Of a DNA stretch of 64,000 nucleotides, positions 17,082 through 25,891 are shown one piece after another (position 1 is the stretch's first letter; each line of letters starts with the position of its first letter). The notes beneath the pieces were generated by a model, which searched no databases, was not told where the DNA came from, and was given only the letters and a program-made list of their open reading frames with translations. Where the stretch lies: assembly GCF_014641195.1 (NCBI RefSeq), contig NZ_BMHQ01000005.1, positions 225,376 to 289,375 of the forward strand, read 5' to 3'. The position numbers and the translations under genes are program-made. Source of the stretch: Marinithermofilum abyssi (lineage in GTDB: Bacteria > Bacillota > Bacilli > Thermoactinomycetales > DSM-45169).

Positions 17082-18455
17082 TTATTCAGCTGAGGACTTC
17101 TTCCGCAACCGCGAAATGAAAAAGCCGTCACTGTCCAAATGATGCGGCAAAATCTGTACGCTCCCCTTCTCTACCCGCACTTTTCTTTGTACGTCATTGG
17201 GCAGCCCATCGACAAAGGAAGCATCCCATTCAAACTCCGGATGCTTGGCCAGAAACCACTCGACTTGCTCCCGGTTTTCCTTGGGTTCCAGAGTACAGGT
17301 GCTGTATACCAAAACGCCGCCGGGCTTTACCAGTGGGGCAACCGCCTTGAGCAATTGCCGTTGTAACCGGACCAGCTGCTCCACTTCTTCCGGTTCTTTG
17401 CTCCATTTAATATCCGGTTTGCGACGAATCACACCCAATCCCGAACAAGGCGCATCCAACAGGACAAAGTCGAAAGTGTCGGTTTCATTCCCGGAAAGTT
17501 CCCTGGCATCCGCCTGCCGGGTTTCAATGATGGAGATCCCCAACCGCTCGGCATGTTTCTGAATCAGCTTCACCTTGTGGGGGTGAATATCGCAGGCGAG
17601 CAGGTTGCCTTGATTCTGCATCAGTTCCGCCAGATGGGTTGTTTTCCCGCCTGGCGCTGCGCAAGCATCCAGCCCCCGCTCACCGGGCTTTGGCGCAAGC
17701 AAATGACCCACCAACATGGAGCTCTCATCCTGCACGGTATACCATCCTTCTTGATACAACGGATGAAGCGCCGCATTCCCCGCCCCTTCCAGCACAACTC
17801 CCTGCGGTGCTGCCTCGGACGGGGATACCTTCGCTTCCGGAAAAGCTTCCCGCAGCCGTTTTATCAAGGCATCCCGGCTCGCTTTCAACGGATTGCCGCG
17901 CAGGGCCGTTTTGGGCGGCCGGTTGTTTGCCTGCAGTATGGCAAAAGTCTCCTCAACACCATACACCTCTTGCAACCGGCGGACAAGCCACTTGGGATGA
18001 GAGGTAACCAGCGCCATTTCCTGCACGGTATTCGGGTGATCCGGCAGCCGCCATTCCCGCTCCCGGCGCAAATAGTTGCGGAGTACGCCGTTGACCAGTC
18101 CGGAGATGCCTTTATGGCCCCGTTGTTTAGCTATTTGTACCGTCTCATGCACTGCCGCTCGGGAAGGAATCTTGTCCAGGTAGCGGATTTGGTACAGACC
18201 CATCCGTAACAGCTGGCGTACCCATGCTTCCAGGGACTGGACGCCCTTTTTGATGAGGCGGTTCAAAATCCAGTCCAAGGTATTTTGCCGCTGGATCGTG
18301 CCGTAAACCAGTTCCGTGGCCAGCCTCCGATCCCGGGAAGAGAGGGCATGTTTTTTCAGGGCATCGTTCAACATCAAATTACTGTAAGATCCTTGTTTCT
18401 CCACAGCGATCAGGACATCGAGGGCAATGTCCCGGGCTGTCGGCTGCCAATTCAT
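17082..18455 (-). CDS. rsmB: 16S rRNA (cytosine-967-C5) methyltransferase
   Basis: A 457-residue Sun/RsmB enzyme that methylates C967 of 16S rRNA. Residues 1-140 are an NusB-like RNA-binding domain. The C-terminal Rossmann domain has the SAM motif DACAAPGGKTTHLAELM near residue 260 and both cysteines of the m5C mechanism, DAPCSGLG and YSTCTLEPKEN. It overlaps fmt by four bases, so translation is coupled in def-fmt-rsmB. Confidence 0.97.
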   Translation of the reverse strand: MNWQPTARDIALDVLIAVEKQGSYSNLMLNDALKKHALSSRDRRLATELVYGTIQRQNTLDWILNRLIKKGVQSLEAWVRQLLRMGLYQIRYLDKIPSRAAVHETVQIAKQRGHKGISGLVNGVLRNYLRREREWRLPDHPNTVQEMALVTSHPKWLVRRLQEVYGVEETFAILQANNRPPKTALRGNPLKASRDALIKRLREAFPEAKVSPSEAAPQGVVLEGAGNAALHPLYQEGWYTVQDESSMLVGHLLAPKPGERGLDACAAPGGKTTHLAELMQNQGNLLACDIHPHKVKLIQKHAERLGISIIETRQADARELSGNETDTFDFVLLDAPCSGLGVIRRKPDIKWSKEPEEVEQLVRLQRQLLKAVAPLVKPGGVLVYSTCTLEPKENREQVEWFLAKHPEFEWDASFVDGLPNDVQRKVRVEKGSVQILPHHLDSDGFFISRLRKKSSAE

Positions 18456-19402
18456 GAATCTTCCCCCAAACGTTCTCCTGGTTCCATGTTGCGACCACGG
18501 GCAAATTGGTCTGCTGTCATCCTCTTTTTCCCGGCAGGCTGCAGTTCCTTAATCAGGAGGGCATTTTCTCCGGCAGCCACTACCACGCCGGCTTCATCCA
18601 CCCGCAGCACGGTTCCGGGAGGCTCCATCGTTTCCGTCTCCAGCACAAGCGCCCGCCATATCTTGAGAGGCTTTCCCTTCCATAAGGTGAAAGCCACCGG
18701 CCATGGCCGCAATCCGCGTACTTGATTAAACAAATCGCGGGCTGGGCGGGTCCAGTCGATTTTTTCATCTTCTCTCCGTATATTGGGAGCATAGGTAACT
18801 TCGGCGGGGTTCTGGGGTATCGGTTGGATCGTGCCTTCCAACAGCGGCGGCAGCGTTTTCGCCAACAGATCCGCTCCCACTTTGGCCAAACGATCATGCA
18901 AAGTACCCACATCATCTTCATCCGTAATCGGGATCGCCTGCTGGCTCAGTATATCCCCCGCATCCAGCTCTTTCACCATATACATAATGGTAACGCCAGT
19001 TTCCTTTTCACCGTTGATTAGCGCATGGTGAATAGGAGCTCCGCCTCGGTATTTGGGCAGCAGAGAGGCATGTACGTTGATACAGCCGTGCTTCGGAGCC
19101 CGTAGTACTTCTTCGGGGAGCAATTGTCCATAAGCAGCCGTTACCACCAAATCGGGTTTCATTGCGAGAAACCGGGCCACCGCTTCCGGCTCCCGCAGCC
19201 GTTCCGGCTGAAAAACAGGCAAGCCCATTTTCTCCGCCGCCACTTTGACCGGCGGAGGCGTCAGGACCCGTTTCCGCCCCACTGGCCGATCCGGCTGGGT
19301 AATCACACCGACCACTTCATACCCCTTGTCCATCAACATGTGTAAAGAGGGCACCGCGAAATCCGGGGTGCCCATAAATACGATTCTGGGACGCTGACTC
19401 AC
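18452..19402 (-). CDS. fmt: Methionyl-tRNA formyltransferase
   Basis: Formylates initiator Met-tRNA using 10-formyltetrahydrofolate. The 316-residue protein starts MSQRPRIVFMGTPDFAVPSL and contains the formyl-transfer motif HASLLPKYRGGAPIHHALIN near residue 110 and the EKIDWTRPARDLFNQVRGL linker to the C-terminal tRNA-binding OB domain. It overlaps both def and rsmB by four bases. Gene order def-fmt is nearly universal in bacteria. Confidence 0.98.
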   Translation of the reverse strand: MSQRPRIVFMGTPDFAVPSLHMLMDKGYEVVGVITQPDRPVGRKRVLTPPPVKVAAEKMGLPVFQPERLREPEAVARFLAMKPDLVVTAAYGQLLPEEVLRAPKHGCINVHASLLPKYRGGAPIHHALINGEKETGVTIMYMVKELDAGDILSQQAIPITDEDDVGTLHDRLAKVGADLLAKTLPPLLEGTIQPIPQNPAEVTYAPNIRREDEKIDWTRPARDLFNQVRGLRPWPVAFTLWKGKPLKIWRALVLETETMEPPGTVLRVDEAGVVVAAGENALLIKELQPAGKKRMTADQFARGRNMEPGERLGEDS

Positions 19403-19875
19403 GAACCGTCTTCCTCCTTCTCCCCGATCTCATACACCCGTTCGGCCACATCCGTAAACAACACACCGTTTAAATGATCCACTTCATGCTGGAAAATCCG
19501 AGCCAGAAAACCTTCCGCTTCCATCTCGAAGGGCTCCCCGTATCGATCCTGCCCCTTCACCTTTAACCGGAGCGCCCGGCGTACGTCCCCCTGCAAACCG
19601 GGAATGCTGAGACATCCTTCCGGTCCCAGCTCTTCTCCTTCCAGGTCCGACAGTTCCGGGTTGACGACTTCGATCAGGCCATTGCCGTCATCCAACACGA
19701 TAACACGCTTGGAGATCCCCACCTGCGGGGCAGCCAAGCCGACACCGGGGGCATCATACATCGTTTCTGCCATATCATCCAACAACTTGTGCAGCCGCTC
19801 GTTGAATTTCGTCACCGTTTTGGCTTTCTCTTTTAAAATGGGATCGGGATGAAGCACAATTCTTCGGATAGCCAT
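19399..19875 (-). CDS. def: Peptide deformylase
   Basis: Removes the N-formyl group from nascent proteins. The 158-residue enzyme has the three deformylase motifs: GVGLAAPQVG, EGCLSIPG (metal cysteine) and QHEVDHLNG (the two metal histidines and catalytic glutamate). Type 1 by length and the absence of the insertions of type 2 enzymes. An AAAGGAGGG site lies in front of the ATG. Confidence 0.97.
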   Translation of the reverse strand: MAIRRIVLHPDPILKEKAKTVTKFNERLHKLLDDMAETMYDAPGVGLAAPQVGISKRVIVLDDGNGLIEVVNPELSDLEGEELGPEGCLSIPGLQGDVRRALRLKVKGQDRYGEPFEMEAEGFLARIFQHEVDHLNGVLFTDVAERVYEIGEKEEDGS

Positions 19876-19957
19876 AGGGCATCCCTCCTTTTATCCTTCA
19901 ACTTCAGTTCAAAAATGGTATGAGACGCGACCCAATTGAAGTGCTGTTCGCTTGAGA

Positions 19958-22393
19958 TCAAATACCTTCTCGGTCAATACTGACACGCAATTCGTCGTCT
20001 CCCAGCAAGAAAGAGAGTGATCGCAGTTTCTCCGTCAAACCGTTCCATTCATCTGTATGTGGCGGCACTTTGATCATGACCTGCAGCCGGTATCGATCCT
20101 TGATCCGGGGAATGGGCGCCGGTACAGGACCCAAGATCTCCGCCCCTTCGGGCATATAAGGCTGCAGGCCCCGCACGGTTCGCATTCCTGCTTGCATCAC
20201 CGCTCCTTTGTCCGTATGGGAAAGCAATATGGTAAAAAGTCCGCAGTAAGGCGGATAGCGGTGCTGTTTGCGCAACCGGCACTCCTGTATATAAAAGGGT
20301 TCTGTTTCATACCGGGCGGCCATCTGAATGCTGTAATGTTCGGGCGTATAGGTTTGAACCACCACACGCCCCGGCCGTTCATGGCGCCCCGCACGGCCGC
20401 TCACCTGGGTCAGCAGTTGGAAAGTTCGTTCTGCCGCCCGATAGTCCGGCAGGTGCAGCATGGTATCGGCAGCGATGACACCGACCAGGGTCACCTTGGG
20501 AAAATCCAGTCCCTTGGCGATCATTTGCGTACCCAGGAGTACATCCGCCTTTCCTTCACCAAAAGCGGTCAACAGCCGTTCATGGGCGCCCTTCCGATTG
20601 GTGGTATCCACATCCATCCGAATGACACGCAGGCCGGGCAATTGTCTGGCCAACTCTTCTTCCACCCGCTGTGTGCCGGTTCCGAAGTAACGGATATGGG
20701 AGCTGCCGCAAGAGGGACAGGTTTGCGGAACCGGCTCGGCATGGCCGCAATAATGACAGCGGAGGGTCCGGTTGGTCCGGTGATAGGTTAAGGAGATATC
20801 GCAGTGGGGACATTCCACCGTCTTGCCGCAATCCCGGCACAGAACGAAGGTGGAATACCCTCGCCGATTAAGAAAGAGCACCGCCTGTTCGCCTCGGTCG
20901 ACGCACTCCATCAACGCTTGTTTTAACGGGCGGCTGAAAATGGACCGGTTGCCACCCCGCAATTCATTTCGCATATCCACCACGTCCACTTGAGGGAACG
21001 GACGGCCATGCACCCGTTGGTTCAACGTGACCCATTCCAATTTCCCGGTGCGGGCTTGATAGTAAGATTCCACAGATGGGGTAGCCGTTCCCAGCACCAG
21101 CACCGCACCGTGGGCTTCTATCCGCTTGGACGCCACCAAGCGAGCATGATACTTCGGCTGTTCCTCTTGCTTATAAGAAGATTCATGCTCCTCATCAATA
21201 ATAATCAGACCGATATTCTCAAAGGGAGCAAAGACAGCCGACCGAGCTCCGATCGCCACCCGTACCTCGCCGGAACGGATTTTCCGCCATTCATCATACC
21301 GCTCCCCATCCGACAAGCCGCTGTGCAACACCGCGACATCATCACCGAAACGTCCCTTGAACCGTCGCACCATCTGCGGAGTGAGAGAGATCTCGGGAAC
21401 CAGTACGATCGCTTGCCGCCCTTTATTCAGGGTTTCCGTAATCGCTTGGAGATAAATCTCTGTTTTCCCGCTCCCGGTGACGCCATGCAACAGCACCGTT
21501 CGGGGCTCTCGGCGCTTGAGCGGTTCCGCGATCGCATCATATGCCTGATGTTGTTCCGGTGTTAACGGCAAGGGTTCCGTCCGTTCAAAAGAACGCCCTC
21601 CAAATGGATCCCGGTACTCCTCCCGTTCTTCCCATGTGAGCAGTCCCTTTTCCGCCAAACGTTTGACTGTGGCATGAACCGCCCCCGTTTCCGTCAGCAA
21701 CTGCGCCAAAGGGATCGGATCGGGATGGTCCGCGACATACTGCAGCACTTCTTTTTGACGGCGGGCTTGTGCAGGCAAAGCTTTCGCTTCTCGTCGGAGG
21801 ACTTCCGACGTCTTCGCCGCCCCCACCCAGATCACCGTTTTACGGGTGACACGGTCCCCGGCCCGTTCTTCGATGATGATCCGCTTATCCGCAGCCATCC
21901 GCCGCAGCAGGAAACGAGAAACCCGAGGCAATTTCAGCGCTTGTTCGGGAGACATCTCTCCCTTTTCCCGCAGCTGTCGGATCAGCTCCCGTTCATGTTC
22001 CGGCAACAGATCCTCTTCGGCAAAATCGGGATGCACCCGGCAAATCCGTTGATAGCGTCCTTTCAACACCGCCGGCACCATGGCATGGAGGGCCGTAATC
22101 ACCGGACATAAATACTGCTGTGCCACCCAACGGGCCAGTGAAACCAACTCCGGCGTCAGCGGCGGGACCAGATCCAACACCTCCAGGATCGGCTTTAAGC
22201 GGGGGGCATCGGAAACCGGAGCAAATGCTACGACATAACCCAGCAGCTTCCTCGGGCCGAAAGGTACCCGGACGCGGCTCCCAACCTCCACCTCATCCCG
22301 CATGGCAGTCGGCACTTCGTAGTCAAAGGGCCTGTCTGTCTGTTGGCTGGGTACATCCACAAACACCCGTGCCACACGCTTATGATCGTTCAT
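19958..22393 (-). CDS. priA: Primosomal protein N' (replication restart helicase)
   Basis: An 811-residue superfamily 2 helicase that reloads the replisome at stalled forks. The N-terminal 3'BD/winged-helix DNA-binding part precedes the helicase core with Walker A GVTGSGKTEIYL near residue 305 and the DEEH box in IIIDEEHESSYKQ. Eight cysteines in two clusters, CRDCGKTVECPHC and CHYCG...CPSCG, form the zinc-binding domain between the helicase lobes. Full length. It overlaps coaBC by 14 bases. Confidence 0.97.
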   Translation of the reverse strand: MNDHKRVARVFVDVPSQQTDRPFDYEVPTAMRDEVEVGSRVRVPFGPRKLLGYVVAFAPVSDAPRLKPILEVLDLVPPLTPELVSLARWVAQQYLCPVITALHAMVPAVLKGRYQRICRVHPDFAEEDLLPEHERELIRQLREKGEMSPEQALKLPRVSRFLLRRMAADKRIIIEERAGDRVTRKTVIWVGAAKTSEVLRREAKALPAQARRQKEVLQYVADHPDPIPLAQLLTETGAVHATVKRLAEKGLLTWEEREEYRDPFGGRSFERTEPLPLTPEQHQAYDAIAEPLKRREPRTVLLHGVTGSGKTEIYLQAITETLNKGRQAIVLVPEISLTPQMVRRFKGRFGDDVAVLHSGLSDGERYDEWRKIRSGEVRVAIGARSAVFAPFENIGLIIIDEEHESSYKQEEQPKYHARLVASKRIEAHGAVLVLGTATPSVESYYQARTGKLEWVTLNQRVHGRPFPQVDVVDMRNELRGGNRSIFSRPLKQALMECVDRGEQAVLFLNRRGYSTFVLCRDCGKTVECPHCDISLTYHRTNRTLRCHYCGHAEPVPQTCPSCGSSHIRYFGTGTQRVEEELARQLPGLRVIRMDVDTTNRKGAHERLLTAFGEGKADVLLGTQMIAKGLDFPKVTLVGVIAADTMLHLPDYRAAERTFQLLTQVSGRAGRHERPGRVVVQTYTPEHYSIQMAARYETEPFYIQECRLRKQHRYPPYCGLFTILLSHTDKGAVMQAGMRTVRGLQPYMPEGAEILGPVPAPIPRIKDRYRLQVMIKVPPHTDEWNGLTEKLRSLSFLLGDDELRVSIDREGI

Positions 22394-23582
22394 CCAGCCG
22401 TTCTCCTACCAGACGGATGAGCCGCCGGGCCACCTCGCGTTTGCTCAGTTGGGGGAGCCGCAGTACTTCCCCATGTTTATCAAATACCGTCACAATATTG
22501 GTATCCCCTTCAAAACCGGCTCCAGGCTCGGACACATCGTTGGCCACGATCATGTCCATGTTTTTTCGTTGCAGTTTGTCGCGAGCGTAAGTTTCGACCT
22601 GATCCGTCTCCGCGGCAAATCCGACGAGCAGACGACGTCCCTTGCGCCTGCCTACCTCTGCAGCGATATCCGGCGTTTTCACCAATTCCACCTGCAGGCG
22701 GTCATCCGCTTTCTTGATCTTGCTCCCTTTCACTTCCGCTGGCCGATAGTCCGCCACTGCTGCCGCTTTGATAATCACATCCGCCTCTTCCATCTCCTCC
22801 AACACGGCTTGAAGCATCTCCTCAGCGGTAGTAACATCCACCCGGCGGACACCCACGGGCGTTTCGAGAGAGCTGGGGCCTGCCACCAACACCGCTTCCG
22901 CACCGGCGGCGGCTGCGGCTTCCGCAAGGGCGAAGCCCATTTTCCCGGAAGAGCGGTTGGTGAAGTAGCGGACTGGATCCATCGGCTCCCGGGTAGGCCC
23001 TGCCGTCACCACCACTTTTTTGCCTTGAAGCTGGCTCCCCGGTTCGGCCAGCATCTCTTCGACCACTTCCACAATCTTTTCCGGTTCCGCCATCCGGCCG
23101 CGCCCTACGTAACCGCAGGCCAACTGGCCGGATCCCGGTTCCACAAACCGCACGCCCAGGCGACAAAGCTTTTTGATGTTTTCCTGCACGACCGGATTTT
23201 CATACATATGCACATTCATCGCCGGTGCTACCAGGATCGGCGCTTGTGTGGCCAACAGGGTGGTGCTCAACATATCATCCCCCAGACCATGGGCCATTTT
23301 GGCCAAGATATTGGCCGTCGCCGGAGCGATGACGAACAAGTCCGCATGATCCGCCAGATCGATATGGGTCACCACAGAGGGGTCCTTCTCATCAAATGTA
23401 TCCACGGCGACCGGATTGCGGGAGAGAGTCTGGAATGTCAACGGGGTGACAAAACGGGTAGCCGACTCTGTCATAATGACACGGACGTCTGCCCCCCGTT
23501 GGTTCAGTTGACTGACCAAGGAGGCTGCCTTAAACACGGCAATCCCACCGCTCACCCCTACCACGATGCGTTTTCCTTTCAT
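22380..23582 (-). CDS. coaBC: Bifunctional CoaBC (PPC synthetase / PPC decarboxylase)
   Basis: Makes 4'-phosphopantetheine for coenzyme A in two steps. Residues 1-185 are the FMN-dependent decarboxylase CoaC, with APAMNVHMYENP and the active-site cysteine in LACGYVGRGRM. Residues 190-400 are the CTP-dependent ligase CoaB, with VVTAGPTREPMDPVRYFTN, SSGKMGFALAEAA and KAAAVADYRP. Length of 400 residues is normal. GGGGG lies eight bases before the ATG. A terminator separates it from rpoZ upstream. Confidence 0.97.
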   Translation of the reverse strand: MKGKRIVVGVSGGIAVFKAASLVSQLNQRGADVRVIMTESATRFVTPLTFQTLSRNPVAVDTFDEKDPSVVTHIDLADHADLFVIAPATANILAKMAHGLGDDMLSTTLLATQAPILVAPAMNVHMYENPVVQENIKKLCRLGVRFVEPGSGQLACGYVGRGRMAEPEKIVEVVEEMLAEPGSQLQGKKVVVTAGPTREPMDPVRYFTNRSSGKMGFALAEAAAAAGAEAVLVAGPSSLETPVGVRRVDVTTAEEMLQAVLEEMEEADVIIKAAAVADYRPAEVKGSKIKKADDRLQVELVKTPDIAAEVGRRKGRRLLVGFAAETDQVETYARDKLQRKNMDMIVANDVSEPGAGFEGDTNIVTVFDKHGEVLRLPQLSKREVARRLIRLVGERLDERS

Positions 23583-23604
23583 AGTGCGGTCCCCCTCTAA
23601 CGAT

Positions 23605-23637
23605 AAAAAATAACAACCCGTAACAGGTTGTTATTTC
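23605..23637 (-). terminator. Terminator downstream of rpoZ
   Basis: Perfect ten-pair inverted repeat AATAACAACC/GGTTGTTATT (23609-23618 with 23626-23635) followed by a T run on the minus strand. It overlaps the rpoZ stop codon and precedes coaBC, so coaBC-priA-def expression would depend on read-through or its own promoter. Confidence 0.8.
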
Positions 23638-23840
23638 TCCTGGTTTCGGACTTCTTCCGGCGGTACCAGTTTATCCGCAGCGATCTCCTCTAGTGCGATG
23701 CCTACGTATTTATTCGAACGGGGCTGCAGATCCGGCTCGGCACCGTCCAACAGTTGACGGGCCCGTTTGGCCGCCAGAATAACCAACGTGTATTTGCTGT
23801 CCGCTTTGGACATGAGTGTATCAATGGATGGGTACAGCAT
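23631..23840 (-). CDS. rpoZ: RNA polymerase omega subunit
   Basis: A 69-residue omega subunit that helps fold and hold the beta' subunit. The ATG at 23838-23840 ([20 protein letters not shown]) has GGAGGG six bases upstream and overlaps the gmk stop codon by one base (TGATG), so the two are coupled. The ARQLL segment and [10 protein letters not shown] near the C-terminus are typical. Confidence 0.95.
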   Translation of the reverse strand: MLYPSIDTLMSKADSKYTLVILAAKRARQLLDGAEPDLQPRSNKYVGIALEEIAADKLVPPEEVRNQEK

Positions 23841-24463
23841 CAAAATCCCTCCAGCCAATCGGGGTGATTTTCCAAAAAACGATCCTTGCGGCTGTGTTCC
23901 GCCACCAGAATGGCGCGAATGCGGTCGCAGGCGTCTTCCACCACGTCGTTGACGACTACATAGTCATAATACTCCACCTGCTTCAGCTCGTTTTCAGCCG
24001 CCTTCATGCGATTGTGCAAACTTTCTTCCGTCTCGGTCCCCCGGTTGCGGATCCGTTCCCTCAACTCTTGCATCGAAGGCGGCAACAGGAAGATGAATAC
24101 GCCCTGCGGAAATTGCTCTTTGACCTGACGGGCGCCTTGCACCTCGATTTCCAGCAGTACGTCTTTTCCCTCCTCCAGTTTTTCCTCTACAAACTCACGG
24201 GGGGTACCATAATAATTGTTTACATACTTGGCCCATTCCAGCAGTTTGCCTTCTTCGATCATCCGTTCAAACTCCGCATGACTCTTAAAAAAATAGTTGA
24301 CGCCGTTCACTTCCCCCTCCCGGGGTTGACGGGTAGTCGCGGAGACGGAATAGGTCAAATCGGGCAGACGGTTTCTAAGCGCCGAGCATACGGTTCCTTT
24401 TCCCGCACCGGACGGACCTGACAATACGATAAGCAAACCTTTACTTTTGTCTGTAATCCCCAT
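23840..24463 (-). CDS. gmk: Guanylate kinase
   Basis: Phosphorylates GMP to GDP. The 207-residue enzyme has the P-loop [12 protein letters not shown] near residue 15, the GMP-binding segment [17 protein letters not shown] and [14 protein letters not shown]. Between remA and rpoZ as in all Bacillales. Full length. Confidence 0.98.
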   Translation of the reverse strand: MGITDKSKGLLIVLSGPSGAGKGTVCSALRNRLPDLTYSVSATTRQPREGEVNGVNYFFKSHAEFERMIEEGKLLEWAKYVNNYYGTPREFVEEKLEEGKDVLLEIEVQGARQVKEQFPQGVFIFLLPPSMQELRERIRNRGTETEESLHNRMKAAENELKQVEYYDYVVVNDVVEDACDRIRAILVAEHSRKDRFLENHPDWLEGF

Positions 24464-24481
24464 AACCGACCCTTTCCTACT

Positions 24482-24748
24482 TCAGTCTACCATTTCCTCC
24501 GGTTGATCCTTGCTCTGCAAACGGTGCGCAACGGTCTCCGGCTGCACGGCAGACAAAATGACATGATCGCTGTCCGTGATAATGACCGCACGGGTACGGC
24601 GGCCGTAAGTGGCATCGATCAGGACACCCCGATCACGGGCCTCCTGGACAATCCGTTTGATGGGAGCCGAATCCGGGCTGACAATGGAAATGATCCGGTT
24701 GGCTGATACGATGTTGCCAAAGCCTATATTGATCAACTTGATACTCAC
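24482..24748 (-). CDS. remA: Extracellular matrix regulator RemA (DUF370)
   Basis: An 88-residue DUF370 protein with the family start [20 protein letters not shown] and the conserved [16 protein letters not shown] core. In B. subtilis RemA is a DNA-binding activator of biofilm matrix and osmoprotection genes and assembles into rings. Here it precedes gmk by 18 bases, the conserved order. Function in this organism is inferred. Confidence 0.95.
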   Translation of the reverse strand: MSIKLINIGFGNIVSANRIISIVSPDSAPIKRIVQEARDRGVLIDATYGRRTRAVIITDSDHVILSAVQPETVAHRLQSKDQPEEMVD

Positions 24749-24809
24749 TTAGAGTACCTCCTCGCTCCATGGTTCTAGCCATATCCGCATTCATCTCATT
24801 ATAACCTGT

Positions 24810-25700
24810 TTACTCGATGTTTTGCACTTGTTCTCTCATTTTTTCCAATTCGCTCTTGCAATCTACCACCCGGGACCCGATCACCTGATCGTTCGCCTTC
24901 GACCCGATGGTGTTTACTTCCCTGTTCATCTCTTGCAACAAAAAATCCAAGCGACGTCCTACTGGTTCGGGTTGGGACAGGGTATGCAAAAACTGATCCA
25001 GATGACTTCTGAGTCGGGTCAGTTCTTCCTGAATATCCGAACGTTCCGCGAATATGGCCGCTTCCGCAGCAATGCGGTCTGCGTTCAGAACCCCTTCGGC
25101 AAGAAAATCCTGTAGCCGTAGATGCAGCCGTTTACGGTAATCCTCCACCACTTGGGGAGCCCGTTGGCCGATCTCCTCCACGTAACCTTTCAGGGTTTTT
25201 ACCCGGGAGATGAGATCTTTCGCCAATGCTTCTCCTTCCCGGATCCGCATGGCCTTCAGGGACGCACAGGCAGACTTTACCGCTTGCAACACCTGCTGTT
25301 CATGGCTTTCCGGATGAAATCCCTCTTCTTTCACCTGAAGAACATCCGGCAATTGCATGATCTCGGCCAAGGTGAGAGTACCTTCTAACTCCAGGACTTC
25401 TTTCAGCTTTTTGGCGGCGTGAACCAGCTTCTCCGCCACTTGCTCGTTCACCTTGATCTCCTTGGCGGACAAACGTGCTTCCACTGTCACAAACACATCC
25501 GCCCGACCACGCTTAACAACGGACCGGACTTCTTTTTTTACGGGCTCTTCCAATGCCATCCAACCGGAAGGCAGACGAACCATCACTTCGGAAAAGCGAT
25601 GGTTAACGGACCGGATCTCCGCCACACAACGGACATCCTCTGTGGTGCATTCGCCTCGACCGTATCCCGTCATGCTTCGAATTTGACAGTTGTGTATCAT
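24810..25700 (-). CDS. yloC: YicC/YloC family endoribonuclease
   Basis: A 296-residue YicC-family protein. The N-terminal domain contains IRSMTGYGRGE and the C-terminal DUF1732 part contains LLQEMNREVNTIGSKAND, the most conserved stretch. YicC proteins are endoribonucleases involved in RNA decay. The start is unclear: the ATG at 25698-25700 lies only two bases after GAGG and right at the predicted transcription start; the homologous start would be around residue 7, where no start codon with a ribosome binding site exists. Confidence 0.9.
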   Translation of the reverse strand: MIHNCQIRSMTGYGRGECTTEDVRCVAEIRSVNHRFSEVMVRLPSGWMALEEPVKKEVRSVVKRGRADVFVTVEARLSAKEIKVNEQVAEKLVHAAKKLKEVLELEGTLTLAEIMQLPDVLQVKEEGFHPESHEQQVLQAVKSACASLKAMRIREGEALAKDLISRVKTLKGYVEEIGQRAPQVVEDYRKRLHLRLQDFLAEGVLNADRIAAEAAIFAERSDIQEELTRLRSHLDQFLHTLSQPEPVGRRLDFLLQEMNREVNTIGSKANDQVIGSRVVDCKSELEKMREQVQNIE

Positions 25701-25706
25701 GACCTC

Positions 25707-25735
25707 ATTCTAAAGGATTTCACACTCTCTCACAA
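25707..25735 (-). promoter_or_regulatory. Sigma-A promoter of yloC
   Basis: The -35 TTGTGA (25730-25735) and -10 TAGAAT (25707-25712) are 17 bases apart. The predicted start of transcription falls at or within a few bases of the first ATG of yloC. Confidence 0.6.
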
Positions 25736-25854
25736 GTGTTCTCCTTTTTTCGCAAAAAATGAGGTCAATCCATTAGAGAATGCCCTTCTCGTTCAAAAGT
25801 CGCGCCTTAGCAGAACGGATTCCCACTGCTCCTATACAACTGCTGACAAATCTT

Positions 25855-25878
25855 AGCCCGCGAATTGGATCGCGGGCT
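25855..25878. terminator. Hairpin downstream of the amino-acid permease gene
   Basis: Nine-pair stem AGCCCGCGA/TCGCGGGCT with a six-base spacer, 14 bases after the permease stop. The following T-run is weak, so termination is likely but not certain. Confidence 0.5.
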
Positions 25879-25891
25879 TCAGACTTATCCA

